Assembly (NCBI GenBank): GCA_021845595.1
Contig: JAJZVV010000001.1
Span: 372,001-436,000, forward strand
DNA: 64,000 bases
Source: Pseudomonadota bacterium
GTDB taxonomy: Bacteria; Pseudomonadota; Alphaproteobacteria; Acetobacterales; Acetobacteraceae
Direction of reading: 5' to 3'
The notes beneath the pieces were generated by a model, which did not search any database, was not told the DNA's origin, and saw only the letters and a program-made list of their open reading frames with translations. The position numbers and the translations under genes were made by a program. Below are positions 1 to 8,737 of the stretch, piece after piece. Position 1 is the stretch's first letter, and each line of letters begins with the position of its first letter.

Positions 1-1259
1 GCTCGACCGAGGAGATGCTCGACATCGCCTATGCCGCGACCCGGCGCATCTATCCCGCCGGTAACACGCTCGGCGTGATCACGGTCAGCGGCGGGGCGGG
101 CGTGCTGATCTCGGACGCCGCCGAGCAGCTCGGGCTGGCGATGCCGCCGATGCCGGAGGCGACGCAGGCCGAGCTGCGCGGCCTGGTCCCGTTCGCCGCG
201 CCGCGCAACCCGGTCGACTGTACGGCGCAGGTCTTCAACGAGATCAGCTTGGTGGGACGCTTCGCCGAAGCCGTGGTGGCAGAGGGCGGCTATGCGTCGG
301 TGCTGGCCTTTTTCTCCCAGACCGGCGGCGCGGCCTCGATCGCGCCGCGGCTGCGCACGCAACTCGGGGCCGTGCGCGCCCGCCACCCGGAGCGGCTCTA
401 CGCGCTCTCCGTTCTCGCCGCCCCGGATCTGGTCGCCGAGTATGAGTCGGACGGGTTCCTCGTCTTCGAGGACCCGACGCGCGCGGTGAACGCGATCCAC
501 GCGATGGGCCGGTTCGGCGACGCCTTCGCCCGCGCCGCGACGCCGCCACCCCCGGCCCTGCCCGCGATCGCGCTGCCGGCGGCGACCCCGAGCGAATCGG
601 AGGCCAAGCGCATCCTCGCCGCCGCCGGCATCGCCTGCGTCCCCGAGCACGTCGTCGGCTCGGCGGAGGCAGCGGCGGAGGCGGCGGCGGCGATGGGGTT
701 TCCGGTGGTGATGAAAATCGTCTCCCCGGACATTCTCCACAAGACCGAGATCGGCGGCGTGCTCGTCGGCATCGCCGATGCCGCGGCGGCGCGCGCCGGC
801 TTCGCCACCCTGCTCGCCCGCGCCGCCGCCGCACGCCCCGCGGCGCGCATCGAGGGCGTGCTGGTGGCAAAGCAGGTGCAGGGCGGCGTCGAGTGCCTGC
901 TCGGCATCCACCGCGATCCGGTCTTCGGCCCGATCGCCGCCTTCGGCCTCGGCGGGATTTTCGTCGAGGTGCTGAAGGACGTGGTGTTCCGCCGCTGCCC
1001 GTTCGGCGAGGATGTCGCTCTCGACATGATCCAAGGCATTCGGGCCGCTGCGCTGCTGCGCGGCGCGCGCGGCCGTCCGGCTGCCGATACCGCCGCCCTG
1101 GCGCGGATGCTGTCGCGGCTTTCGGTGTTCGCGGTGCAGGCCGGTGCGCGGCTGCGCGCGGTGGACCTCAATCCTGTCTTCGCCCTGCCCGAGGGCGAGG
1201 GCGCCCTCGCCGCGGACGCGGTGCTCGAGATCGGAGAGCCGGATGGCCATCAACTATGA
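1..1259 (+). CDS. Acyl-CoA synthetase, ADP-forming type (C-terminal part, runs in from the left)
   Basis: The reading frame is already open at base 3 and continues upstream of the window, so only the last ~419 residues are visible. The visible part starts inside the ligase/CoA-binding region (Gly-rich segment GVITVSGGAGVLISD, then a stretch with NPVDCT). It continues into an ATP-grasp domain with GFPVVMKIVSPDILHKTEIGG and GVECLLGIHRDPVFGPIAAFGLGG. These are typical of the acetyl-CoA synthetase (ADP-forming) / peptidyl-lysine acetyltransferase-like family. Members interconvert an acyl-CoA plus ADP and phosphate with the acid plus ATP; the substrate cannot be read here. The stop overlaps the next gene by 17 bases, so the two are probably co-transcribed and the protein may act in an acyl-CoA catabolic route with the MaoC hydratase. 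Confidence 0.88.
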   Translation, partial: STEEMLDIAYAATRRIYPAGNTLGVITVSGGAGVLISDAAEQLGLAMPPMPEATQAELRGLVPFAAPRNPVDCTAQVFNEISLVGRFAEAVVAEGGYASVLAFFSQTGGAASIAPRLRTQLGAVRARHPERLYALSVLAAPDLVAEYESDGFLVFEDPTRAVNAIHAMGRFGDAFARAATPPPPALPAIALPAATPSESEAKRILAAAGIACVPEHVVGSAEAAAEAAAAMGFPVVMKIVSPDILHKTEIGGVLVGIADAAAARAGFATLLARAAAARPAARIEGVLVAKQVQGGVECLLGIHRDPVFGPIAAFGLGGIFVEVLKDVVFRRCPFGEDVALDMIQGIRAAALLRGARGRPAADTAALARMLSRLSVFAVQAGARLRAVDLNPVFALPEGEGALAADAVLEIGEPDGHQL

Positions 1260-2094
1260 GAAGCTGAAGTCGTTCCCGATCCCCGAAGTCCGCCAGCGCG
1301 TGACCCGGCGGGACACGGTGTTCTATGCCCTCTCGGTCGGGCTCGGTCAGGACCCGATGGACGAGCGGCAGCTGCGGTTCGTCGATTCCCACAAGGACCT
1401 GGTCGCGATGCCGGCGATGGCGGTGGTGCTCGGCCATCCCGGGTTCTGGCTGCGCCTGCCCGAGACCGGGGTGGACGCGGTGAAGGTGGTCCATGGCGAG
1501 CAGAGCATCGTCTGGCACGCGCCGCTGCCGGTGGAGGGCGAGATCATCGGCCGGACCCGCGTCGTCGAGGTGATCGACAAGGGTCCGGGAAAGGGCGCGC
1601 TGCTCTATTCCGAGAAGCAGGTGCTCGACGCCGCCACCGGCCAGGTGCTGGCGACGCTCGATTCGACCACGTTCATGCGCGGCGATGGCGGGTTCGGCGG
1701 GCCGTCGGGGCCGGTGAAGCCGGTGCATGACGTGCCCACAAGCGCGCCCGACTTCAGCATCGACCTCGCCACGCGGCCCGAACAGGCGCTGTATTACCGG
1801 CTCAACGGCGACGACAATCCGCTGCACGCCGATCCGAAATTCGCCGCCGCCGCCGGTTTCCCGCGGCCGATCCTGCATGGGCTGTGCACGCTCGGCACCG
1901 TCTGCCACGCGCTGCTGCGCGGCGCCGCCGACTACGAGCCGCAGCGGCTGCGGGCGATGGCGCTGCGGTTTTCCGCCCCCGTGTTCCCCGGCGAGACCAT
2001 CCGCACCGAGATATGGCGCGACGGCGCCTTCCGCGCCCGCGTCGTGGAGCGCGACGCCGTGGTCGTGAACAACGGACATTTCGAACTCGGCTGA
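1243..2094 (+). CDS. MaoC-family enoyl-CoA hydratase (hydratase 2 type)
   Basis: A 283-residue double hot-dog protein. The C-terminal half carries the hydratase-2 signature around YRLNGDDNPLHADPKFA, followed by GFPRPILHGLCTLG, as in the hydratase-2 part of peroxisomal MFE-2 and R-specific enoyl-CoA hydratases. The Asp and His of the D-x-N-P-L-H motif are the expected catalytic residues. The N-terminal half looks like the degenerate, non-catalytic hot-dog. The ATG at 1243 (MAINYEKLK) is chosen because it fits the family N-terminus and overlaps the end of the upstream acyl-CoA synthetase; the in-frame extension further upstream is Arg/Ser-rich shadow sequence. Likely role: hydration of a 2-enoyl-CoA in fatty acid or related acyl-CoA metabolism in the cytoplasm. 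Confidence 0.9.
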   Translation: MAINYEKLKSFPIPEVRQRVTRRDTVFYALSVGLGQDPMDERQLRFVDSHKDLVAMPAMAVVLGHPGFWLRLPETGVDAVKVVHGEQSIVWHAPLPVEGEIIGRTRVVEVIDKGPGKGALLYSEKQVLDAATGQVLATLDSTTFMRGDGGFGGPSGPVKPVHDVPTSAPDFSIDLATRPEQALYYRLNGDDNPLHADPKFAAAAGFPRPILHGLCTLGTVCHALLRGAADYEPQRLRAMALRFSAPVFPGETIRTEIWRDGAFRARVVERDAVVVNNGHFELG

Positions 2095-2108
2095 GCGGCG
2101 CGGTCCGC

Positions 2109-3005
2109 TCAGGGCCAGCGCACCTCCGGCGGCAGGCTCATCAGGATGGCCTCGATGTTGCCGCCGGTCTTGAGGCCGAACAGCGTGCCGCGATCGTGCA
2201 GCAGGTTGAATTCGACGTAGCGGCCGCGGCGAACGAGCTGGTGCTCGCGCTCCGCCGCGCTCCAGACCGCACCCATGCGGCGGCGGACGATCTCCGGATA
2301 GGCGGCGAGGAAGGCCGCGCCGACATCGCGGGTGAAGGCGAAATCCGCGGCCACGTCGCCGCTGTCGAGATGGTCGAAGAAAATCCCGCCGGCACCGCGT
2401 GGCTCGTTGCGGTGGGGCAGGAAGAAATACGTGTCGCACCACGCCTTGAACCGCGGGTAGTAGCCCGGGTCGTGCCGGTCGCACGCGGCCTTGAAGGCGG
2501 CGTGGAAGGCCGCGGCGTCGGCTTCGGCCGCGTCGGTGTCCAGGCGCATCGGGGTGAGATCCCCGCCGCCGCCGAACCAGCCCTTGGTGGTGACGATCAT
2601 GCGCGTGTTCATGTGCGCCGCCGGCACGTTCGGGCTGTGCAGGTGGGCGACCAGGCTGATGCCGCTGGCCCAGAAGCGGGGATCCTCTTCGGCGCCGGGA
2701 ATCTGGCGGCGAAACTCGGGGCTGAACTCGCCCCAGACGGTGGAGATATTGACCCCGACCTTCTCGAACACCCGGCCGCGCATGACGCTCATCACGCCGC
2801 CGCCCTGATCGCTGCCGTCGGCGCCGGGCGGGCGCTGCCAGGCACTGCGGATGAAGCGCCCGGGCGGACGCACGGGCGCCAGGACGCTCGCGGGATCGTC
2901 CTCGATCGCCTCGAAGGCGGCGCAGAGCCGGTCGCGCAGATCGGCGAACCAGGTCTGGGCGGCCGGCTGGAGCGCGGCATGGGCGGGCGGAACCGCATCG
3001 GTCAT
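2109..3005 (-). CDS. hemF: Oxygen-dependent coproporphyrinogen III oxidase
   Basis: 298 residues, the usual length for HemF. It contains the conserved run [15 protein letters not shown], the segment [22 protein letters not shown] and, near the C-terminus, [16 protein letters not shown]. The enzyme oxidatively decarboxylates two propionates of coproporphyrinogen III to vinyl groups, using O2, in haem synthesis. The ATG at 3005 follows GGAGAG by 8 bases; a TTG two codons upstream is too close to that site to be the start. The gene is convergent with the MaoC gene and divergent from the bc1 operon, whose b and c haems need its product. The link between the two is an inference from position. Confidence 0.96.
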   Translation of the reverse strand: MTDAVPPAHAALQPAAQTWFADLRDRLCAAFEAIEDDPASVLAPVRPPGRFIRSAWQRPPGADGSDQGGGVMSVMRGRVFEKVGVNISTVWGEFSPEFRRQIPGAEEDPRFWASGISLVAHLHSPNVPAAHMNTRMIVTTKGWFGGGGDLTPMRLDTDAAEADAAAFHAAFKAACDRHDPGYYPRFKAWCDTYFFLPHRNEPRGAGGIFFDHLDSGDVAADFAFTRDVGAAFLAAYPEIVRRRMGAVWSAAEREHQLVRRGRYVEFNLLHDRGTLFGLKTGGNIEAILMSLPPEVRWP

Positions 3006-3054
3006 CGGCAAGTCTCTCCGTGGACGGGACGACCCTATCGGATCCCGCGCCGTG

Positions 3055-3083
3055 TTGCAGGGGCGCAGAACGCCGCCTAGTAT
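3055..3083 (+). promoter_or_regulatory. Predicted sigma-70-type promoter of petABC
   Basis: TTGCAG at 3055-3060 and TAGTAT at 3078-3083 are separated by exactly 17 bases in the hemF/petA divergent gap. Transcription from here would give a leader of about 125 bases before the Rieske start at 3217. This is pattern recognition only; alphaproteobacterial promoters vary from the consensus. Confidence 0.5.
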
Positions 3084-3216
3084 GCGCCGCGTCGGTGACG
3101 GGCCCTTCCCGCACGAATGGCTGTTGGCCGGCGGCGCCGAAAGTGCCGCCGCGGCGTGCGGTCATGTGTGGTCCGTCGCGACGCGCCGCAACCAGCCCCG
3201 TCCGGGCTTCGAGGAC

Positions 3217-3792
3217 ATGATGGCCACATCACTCTCCGCATCCGACCATGGCGCCGGCTCGCCGCACGGCGAGGGCACATCCAAGCGCGATTTCCTCAAG
3301 CTCGTCACCGGCGCCGCCGCCCTCGTCGGCACCGGGGCGATCGTGTGGCCGTTGATCGACAGCATGAACCCGTCCCAGGACGTGCTGGCGCTCGGCTCGA
3401 TCGAGGTCAATCTCGACCCCATCCAGGCGGGCATGGGCATCACCGTGCTGTGGCGCGGCAAGCCGATCTTCGTGCGCCACCGCACCGAGAAGGAGATCAA
3501 GGAAGCCGAGGACGTGAGCCTCTCGGCCCTCAGCGATCCGGAGACGGACGCCGCCCGCATCAAGGCCGGCCACGCGCAGTGGATCGTCGTCGTCGGCATC
3601 TGCACCCATCTCGGCTGCGTGCCGCTCGGCAACAAGCCGTCCGATCCGCGTGGTGAGTGGGGCGGCTGGTTCTGCCCCTGCCACGGCAGCCAGTACGACA
3701 CTTCGGGGCGCGTGCGCCACGGTCCCGCCCCGGCCAACCTGCCGGTCCCCCCCTACGCGTTCGAGACCGACACCAAAATCAAGATCGGCTGA
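3217..3792 (+). CDS. petA: Ubiquinol-cytochrome c reductase iron-sulfur (Rieske) subunit
   Basis: 191 residues. The N-terminus has a twin-arginine-like anchor ([20 protein letters not shown], with Lys-Arg in place of Arg-Arg) that doubles as the single membrane segment. The Rieske cluster ligands are in CTHLGC (C129, H131) and CPCHGS (C153, H156); C134 and C155 form the usual disulfide. The protein passes electrons from ubiquinol to cytochrome c1 on the periplasmic face of the bc1 complex. ATG 3217 is followed at once by a second ATG at 3220, and either could be used. First gene of petA-petB-petC, which ends in a strong terminator. Confidence 0.96.
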   Translation: MMATSLSASDHGAGSPHGEGTSKRDFLKLVTGAAALVGTGAIVWPLIDSMNPSQDVLALGSIEVNLDPIQAGMGITVLWRGKPIFVRHRTEKEIKEAEDVSLSALSDPETDAARIKAGHAQWIVVVGICTHLGCVPLGNKPSDPRGEWGGWFCPCHGSQYDTSGRVRHGPAPANLPVPPYAFETDTKIKIG

Positions 3793-3822
3793 GCGAGCCC
3801 CTGGCCGAGGAGAGAATCCGCG

Positions 3823-5091
3823 ATGGTTGGCCTGCACAAGAGTGAGTTCAAGAACCCGCTGGTGCGTTGGATCGATACGCGCCTGCCGGTGTTCACGATG
3901 ATGCAGAACGAGTACGGGTCCTTCCCGACCCCTCGGAATTTCAACTACTTCTGGAATTTCGGCGCGCTCGCCATGGTGGCGATGATGATCATGATCATCA
4001 CCGGCATCTTCCTGGCGATGAACTACGTGCCGAACACCGCGCTCGCGTTCGACAGCGTCGAGCGGATCATGCGTGACGTGAACTACGGATGGCTGATCCG
4101 CTACGTCCACATGAACGGCGCCTCGATGTTCTTCGTCGTGGTGTACATCCATATCTTCCGCGGCCTCTACTACGGGTCCTACAAGACGCCGCGCGAGCTG
4201 CTGTGGATGCTCGGCGTGGTCATCCTGCTGCTGATGATGATGACGGCGTTCATGGGCTACGTGCTGCCGTGGGGCCAGATGTCCTACTGGGGCGCGACCG
4301 TCATCACCAACCTGTTCTCGGCCTTCCCCATCGTCGGCAAGTCGATCGTGACCTGGCTGTGGGGCGGGTTCTCGGTCGACAACCCGACGCTGAACCGGTT
4401 CTTCAGCCTGCACTATCTGCTGCCGTTCGTGATCGTCGCCGTGGTCTTCCTCCACGTCGCCGCGCTGCACATCACCGGTTCGAACAATCCGCTCGGCATC
4501 GAGCCGAAAGGGCCGCAGGACACGCTGCCGTTCCATCCCTACTACACGGTGAAGGACAGCGTCGGCATCTGCGTGTTCCTCATCGTCTATGCCGCGCTGG
4601 TGTTCTTCGCGCCCAACTTCCTCGGCAACCCGGACAATTACATCCCCGCCAATCCGATGGTGACGCCGGCGGAGATCGTGCCCGAATGGTACCTGCTGCC
4701 GTACTACGCCATCCTCCGTTCGGTGCCGAACAAGCTCGGCGGCGTGCTGATGATGTTCGGGTCGATCCTGGTGCTGTTCGTGCTGCCCTGGCTCGATACC
4801 AGCCCGGTGCGCAGCGCCCGGTTCCGCCCGATCTTCCGCCAGCTCGTTCTGCTGCTGGTGATCGACGTGATCGTGCTCGGCGATGTCGGCGCGCACCGGC
4901 CAGAGGGCTGGTGGGTGGTCGTCGGCCGGCTGGCGACGACCTACTATTTCCTGTTCTTCCTGGTGCTCCTGCCGGTCGTGGGCAAGCTCGAACGGCCGCT
5001 GAAGCTGCCCGACAGCATCAGCAAGCCGGTGCTGGGCGGCGGTGGACCGCTGCCGGGCGGGGCTCCTGCCAAGCCGATGGAGAAGGCCTGA
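3823..5091 (+). CDS. petB: Cytochrome b subunit of the bc1 complex
   Basis: 422 residues with eight predicted membrane helices. The hallmarks are visible: haem-ligand histidines in the second and fourth helices ([12 protein letters not shown] and the [10 protein letters not shown] region), [12 protein letters not shown] of the Qo site, and the PEWY motif in [14 protein letters not shown]. It binds haems bL and bH and forms both quinone sites. The start ATG at 3823 follows GAGGAGAG at normal distance. The stop shares its last base with the cytochrome c1 start (TGATG), which indicates translational coupling. The last ~25 residues (Gly/Pro-rich, ending near EKA) are less conserved in the family. 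Confidence 0.97.
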   Translation: MVGLHKSEFKNPLVRWIDTRLPVFTMMQNEYGSFPTPRNFNYFWNFGALAMVAMMIMIITGIFLAMNYVPNTALAFDSVERIMRDVNYGWLIRYVHMNGASMFFVVVYIHIFRGLYYGSYKTPRELLWMLGVVILLLMMMTAFMGYVLPWGQMSYWGATVITNLFSAFPIVGKSIVTWLWGGFSVDNPTLNRFFSLHYLLPFVIVAVVFLHVAALHITGSNNPLGIEPKGPQDTLPFHPYYTVKDSVGICVFLIVYAALVFFAPNFLGNPDNYIPANPMVTPAEIVPEWYLLPYYAILRSVPNKLGGVLMMFGSILVLFVLPWLDTSPVRSARFRPIFRQLVLLLVIDVIVLGDVGAHRPEGWWVVVGRLATTYYFLFFLVLLPVVGKLERPLKLPDSISKPVLGGGGPLPGGAPAKPMEKA

Positions 5092-5861
5092 TGCGTCGTA
5101 TCCCCCTCGCCCGACTGATCCTCGGGGCCGCGCTCGGCGGCCTCCTCGCCACCACCGCGGCGCGCGCGGCCGACGACGCCAAGCTGCCGAAGGTCGAGTG
5201 GAGCTTCTCCGGGCCGTTCGGCACCTACGATCTCGCCTCGGCGCAGCGCGGGTTTCTGATCTACCAGCAGGTCTGCTCGAACTGCCACTCGATGAACCAG
5301 CTCTACTACCGCAACCTTGAGGGCATCGGCCTCACCGAGGACCAGATCAAGGCGATCGCGGCGAGCGTGCAGGTTCCCGGCGGGGTGGATGACAACGGCC
5401 AGCCGATCCAGCGTCCCGGTCGGCCGGCCGATCATTTCCGCGCCCCGTTCGCCAATGACCAGGCGGCGCGGGCAGCGAACGGCGGTGCGTTGCCGCCGGA
5501 CCAGTCGGTGCTCGAACTCGCGCGCGAGGGCGGGGCGGACTATCTCTACGCGCTGATGGTCGGCTATTCGGACCCGCCGGCTGACATGAAAATGCAGCCC
5601 GGAATGATGTACAATAAATATTTCCCGGGCCATCAGATCGCCATGCCGCAGCCGCTGCAGGATGGCAGCGTGCAGTATACCGACGGGACGAAACCCTCCC
5701 TCGAGCAGGAGGCGAAGGATGTCGTCACCTTCCTCGCGTGGGCGGCCGAGCCGGAAATGGTCGAGCGCAAGCAGATGGGGGTGAAGATCATCCTCTTCCT
5801 GCTCCTGCTCACCGGCCTGACCTATGCCGTGAAGCGCAAGCTGTGGTCGGACGTGCATTGA
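5091..5861 (+). CDS. petC: Cytochrome c1
   Basis: 256 residues. A cleavable Sec signal ends near ARAAD (residues ~24-28). The covalent haem site CSNCH is at residues 62-66. The axial methionine is probably in HQIAMPQPL, and one C-terminal anchor helix (IILFLLLLTGLTYAV) is followed by basic residues. Haem c1 takes electrons from the Rieske centre and passes them to a soluble cytochrome c. The gene starts on the last base of the petB stop. It is followed by a hairpin with a run of seven T, so it closes the bc1 operon. Confidence 0.96.
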   Translation: MRRIPLARLILGAALGGLLATTAARAADDAKLPKVEWSFSGPFGTYDLASAQRGFLIYQQVCSNCHSMNQLYYRNLEGIGLTEDQIKAIAASVQVPGGVDDNGQPIQRPGRPADHFRAPFANDQAARAANGGALPPDQSVLELAREGGADYLYALMVGYSDPPADMKMQPGMMYNKYFPGHQIAMPQPLQDGSVQYTDGTKPSLEQEAKDVVTFLAWAAEPEMVERKQMGVKIILFLLLLTGLTYAVKRKLWSDVH

Positions 5862-5887
5862 GCGGCCGGTTCACGGCTGGCTAAGCC

Positions 5888-5927
5888 CGGCGCCGCGCCC
5901 CCGTCCGGGGTGCGGCGCTGTTTTTTT
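5888..5927 (+). terminator. Rho-independent terminator after petABC
   Basis: GCGCCGC at 5890-5896 pairs with GCGGCGC at 5912-5918. A further C-rich/G-rich inner stem sits between them, and seven T follow at 5921-5927. It lies 27 bases after the cytochrome c1 stop and just before the next gene's ribosome binding site. Confidence 0.85.
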
Positions 5928-5939
5928 GAGGGGGGCGGC

Positions 5940-6827
5940 ATGGGCGAGACGGTCGAACCGGTGATCGGCATCATCGGCGGCTCCGGTCTCTACGAGATCG
6001 ACGCGCTGGCGGACCGCAGCTGGCGGCGGGTGCTCTCGCCGTGGGGGGAAAGCTCGGACGAATTACTGTTCGGCCGGCTCGGCGGCGTCCGCTGCGTGTT
6101 CCTGCCGCGTCACGGCCGCGGCCATCGCCTGTCGCCGACGCATCTCGACTATCGCGCCAATATCGACGTGCTCAAGCGCGCCGGCTGCACCGAGGTGATC
6201 TCGCTCTCCGCCGTCGGCAGCCTGAAGCCGGAGCTGGCGCCCGGGCAGTTCGTCATCGTCGATCAGTTCATCGATCGCAGCTTCGCGCGCGAGAAGAGCT
6301 TCTTCGGCGACGGCTGCGTCGCGCACGTCTCCATGGCGGATCCGGTCTGCACGCGGCTGGGCGATGCGTTGGAGGCGGCGGCCGGCGCGCTCGCGCTGCC
6401 GGCCACGCGCCGCGGCACCTATCTGGTCATGGAGGGGCCGCAATTCTCCACCCGCGCCGAAAGCGAGCTCTACCGCTCCTGGGGCTGCAGCGTCATCGGC
6501 ATGACCAACATGCCGGAGGCCAAGCTCGCCCGCGAGGCGGAGCTTTGCTACGCCACGGTGGCCATGGTCACCGACTATGATTGCTGGCACGACGAGCATG
6601 AGGCGGTGAGCGTGGACGCGGTGGTCCAGGTTCTGCTCGCCAACGCCGACAAGGCCCGCGCGCTGGTCGGCGCGGTGGTGCCCGCCCTCGGCCGCGCGCG
6701 CGGCCCCTGCCCGTGCGGCTGCGACCGCGCGCTCGGCGCCGCCCTGATCACCGCGCCGGAAAAGCGCGATGCGCGGCTGATGGCGAAGCTGGACGCCGTC
6801 GCCGCCCGCCTGCTGCCGAAAGGCTGA
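5940..6827 (+). CDS. mtnP: S-methyl-5'-thioadenosine phosphorylase
   Basis: 295 residues of the PNP/MTAP family. It opens with the phosphate-binding GIIGGSGLYEI and has a second phosphate-site segment, RHGRGHRLSPTHLDYRANI. Later come SAVGSLKPELAPGQFV and the purine/ribose pocket MEGPQFSTRAESELYR with GMTNMPEAKLAREAE. It splits methylthioadenosine into adenine and methylthioribose-1-phosphate, the first step of methionine salvage. ATG 5940 is preceded by GAGGGGGG; the ORF could extend ten codons upstream but into the terminator stem. A Cys pair near the C-terminus (CPCGCDRAL) is seen in many proteobacterial members. Confidence 0.94.
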   Translation: MGETVEPVIGIIGGSGLYEIDALADRSWRRVLSPWGESSDELLFGRLGGVRCVFLPRHGRGHRLSPTHLDYRANIDVLKRAGCTEVISLSAVGSLKPELAPGQFVIVDQFIDRSFAREKSFFGDGCVAHVSMADPVCTRLGDALEAAAGALALPATRRGTYLVMEGPQFSTRAESELYRSWGCSVIGMTNMPEAKLAREAELCYATVAMVTDYDCWHDEHEAVSVDAVVQVLLANADKARALVGAVVPALGRARGPCPCGCDRALGAALITAPEKRDARLMAKLDAVAARLLPKG

Positions 6828-6919
6828 CCGCCGCGCCGGCTGGCGGCGCGCGCGTGTCGGCGGATTTCTCACAGCCTGCGGTCATGGCGACCAAACTTTA
6901 AGCATGTTAGGGTTGTGCC

Positions 6920-7933
6920 ATGACCCTGCGTCTCCTGTCACCGCTCGCGGCCGCCGGCGCGGCGCTTGCACTGGCCGCCCTCGGGGCCGTCCCCGCGCGG
7001 GCTTCCCTGATGCTCAACGCGACGGGGACCGCCGACGGGCTGGCGCTCGCGGTCTTCGCCACCATCAACAGCGGGGACACCGGATTCGGGCCGTTCGGCC
7101 TCGCCGCCACCGGCGCCGGCACCATCCTCGTTCACAACCAGCCCAACGAGACCACCTACGTCTTCAACGACGTCAACGGCCAGACCGTAAGCTCGGCGCT
7201 GAGTTCGACCAATTCCGTCAGCTCGAACACGTCCGGCTACGCCACCGCCGGCGGCCAGGCTTACGGCAGCATCGGTGGAATCGGCACCAGGTTCGTGCAG
7301 TTCAATCCGGACGGCACCGTCAGCCGCACCCTCGCCCCCGGCGTGACGGCCTATCTCGGCATGGTCGGCGAGCCCGACGGCCATATCCTGGCGACCTCGC
7401 GGTTCCAGGGCCTGATCGACATCAACCCGGTGACCAACCGGTTCACCCAGATCATCCCCGGCCTCACCGGCGACGGGCTGTCGCTCTCCGCCGACGGCAA
7501 GACGGCCTATCTGGTCAGCAACGGCGCCGTCCTCGCCATCGACCTCGTCACCCGGGCGGTGGTGCGCACCTATGCCAATGCCGGTCCGAGCCCGGACAGC
7601 ACCGGCGTCATCAACGCCCCGGGCTCGGCGGTGAACGGCGAGATCGTCGTCTCCAACAACGACGGCTCGCTCGGCCTGATCGATCCGGCGACCGGCGGCT
7701 ACACGCAGATCGGCAGCGGCGGAACCCGGCTCGACTATACGTTCGCCGATGCCAGCAACGGATCGCTGCTGATCGACGGTTCGAACAACGTCTACCGGCT
7801 CACCTGCACCCGGGCCGATTGCAGCATCGGCAGCCCGCCGCCCGCCAGCGCGCCGGAACCCGCCACCATCACCCTGCTCGGCGCTGGCCTCGCCAGCCTC
7901 GCCTGCTTCCGCCGCCGCCGCGGCGACGGCTGA
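6920..7933 (+). CDS. PEP-CTERM sorting-domain protein, exported
   Basis: 337 residues. A Sec signal peptide (residues ~1-28, ending ARAS) is followed by a Gly/Ser/Thr/Asn-rich body. The body has repeating patterns of the form D-x-x-T/N-x-x-x-T-x-I/V that suggest a beta-propeller or other beta-repeat fold. The C-terminus is a textbook PEP-CTERM tail: PEP triad, hydrophobic stretch (ATITLLGAGLASLA) and basic tail (FRRRRGDG). Such tails direct processing by an exosortase and usually accompany exopolysaccharide biosynthesis. No exosortase gene is in this window. A second PEP-CTERM gene and a PEP-CTERM-associated acyltransferase lie at 58-62 kb. The specific role is unknown. Confidence 0.85.
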   Translation: MTLRLLSPLAAAGAALALAALGAVPARASLMLNATGTADGLALAVFATINSGDTGFGPFGLAATGAGTILVHNQPNETTYVFNDVNGQTVSSALSSTNSVSSNTSGYATAGGQAYGSIGGIGTRFVQFNPDGTVSRTLAPGVTAYLGMVGEPDGHILATSRFQGLIDINPVTNRFTQIIPGLTGDGLSLSADGKTAYLVSNGAVLAIDLVTRAVVRTYANAGPSPDSTGVINAPGSAVNGEIVVSNNDGSLGLIDPATGGYTQIGSGGTRLDYTFADASNGSLLIDGSNNVYRLTCTRADCSIGSPPPASAPEPATITLLGAGLASLACFRRRRGDG

Positions 7934-7985
7934 CCATGCCGCCACCCTTGCGTGGCCGCCATCAGGGACACTAGAACCTGCCCGA

Positions 7986-8057
7986 GCCGGGTTAGCACAG
8001 CGGTAGTGCAGCGGTTTTGTAAACCGAAGGCCGGGGGTTCAAATCCCTCACCCGGCA
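7986..8057 (+). tRNA. tRNA-Thr (anticodon TGT)
   Basis: A complete 72-base cloverleaf. The acceptor GCCGGGT pairs with ACCCGGC, the D arm is GCAC/GTGC, and the anticodon loop TTTGTAA has anticodon TGT. The T arm contains GGTTCAAAT. The discriminator base is A, followed by CC and then G, so the final A of CCA is not encoded and would be added by the CCA-adding enzyme. The sequence is close to the standard bacterial tRNA-Thr(UGU). Confidence 0.96.
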
Positions 8058-8090
8058 CCGGGTCGCTCACCCTGCCTCCGGAGGCCATCC

Positions 8091-8648
8091 ATGCGTCGCG
8101 CTTCGTCTCTGCTGGTCCCATTCGCGCTGCTCGCCGCCTGCGAAGGGCCGCGGCCGGATGCGGTCTACAGTCTCGGCCTGACCCGCGATGGGGCCGACCA
8201 GTTCGAGGTCACCACCCGTCCGCCGCTCGTCCTGCCGCCCGACTACAACGCCCTGCCGCCACCCGGCCCGGTGGAACAGCGCGCCCCGCATGTGCCGGCA
8301 CCGCAGCAGGCCGCGGCGGTCCTGGCCCCGCAAGTCGCGCTGAACGCCGATGCCGGCGCGCTCTCGCCCGGGCAGATCGCCCTGCTCAACGCGGCCGGCC
8401 CGCCGGCGCCGCCGGACATCCGGGTGCGCGTCGACCACGACGCGCTCCAGGCGGCACCGCCACAAAGCATCCTGGACCGGCTCGCCTTCTGGAGCGCGCC
8501 GAAGATCCGCGACGAGCCGGTCGTCGACCCGCACGCCGAGGCGCTGCGCCTGAAACAGCCAGTGCCCGCGCCCGCCACCCTCCCCGAGCCGGCACCGCCG
8601 CCGGCGCGCAGGGGCGTTTTCGGCGGAATTTTCGATTGGCTCTTCTGA
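8091..8648 (+). CDS. DUF3035 outer-membrane lipoprotein (BamF-like)
   Basis: 185 residues with a lipoprotein signal: basic start, hydrophobic core, lipobox LLAAC with the lipidated Cys at residue 17. The conserved block DQFEVTTRPPLVLPPDYNALPPPG is diagnostic of DUF3035. That family has been linked to the beta-barrel assembly (BAM) machinery of alphaproteobacteria as subunit BamF; I give this from family knowledge and with caution. The rest is Pro/Ala-rich and poorly conserved, ending in a short Gly-Phe segment. The gene lies 33 bases after tRNA-Thr and may share its transcript. Confidence 0.82.
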   Translation: MRRASSLLVPFALLAACEGPRPDAVYSLGLTRDGADQFEVTTRPPLVLPPDYNALPPPGPVEQRAPHVPAPQQAAAVLAPQVALNADAGALSPGQIALLNAAGPPAPPDIRVRVDHDALQAAPPQSILDRLAFWSAPKIRDEPVVDPHAEALRLKQPVPAPATLPEPAPPPARRGVFGGIFDWLF

Positions 8649-8737
8649 CGACGTCCTGACTTCCCGACCGCGCCGTGGCATGTCTGACAAGGGATCAGAC
8701 GGCCACCGCGATACTCGAAGGGGGAGGGAGCCAGGGC

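Noticed and set aside
1168-3165. 665-codon minus-strand ORF covering the MaoC gene and hemF
   Set aside because: Its own frame is the hemF antisense/alternate frame; composition is Arg/Pro/Gly-rich shadow sequence typical of high-GC DNA, and the real hemF and MaoC frames have clear family motifs.
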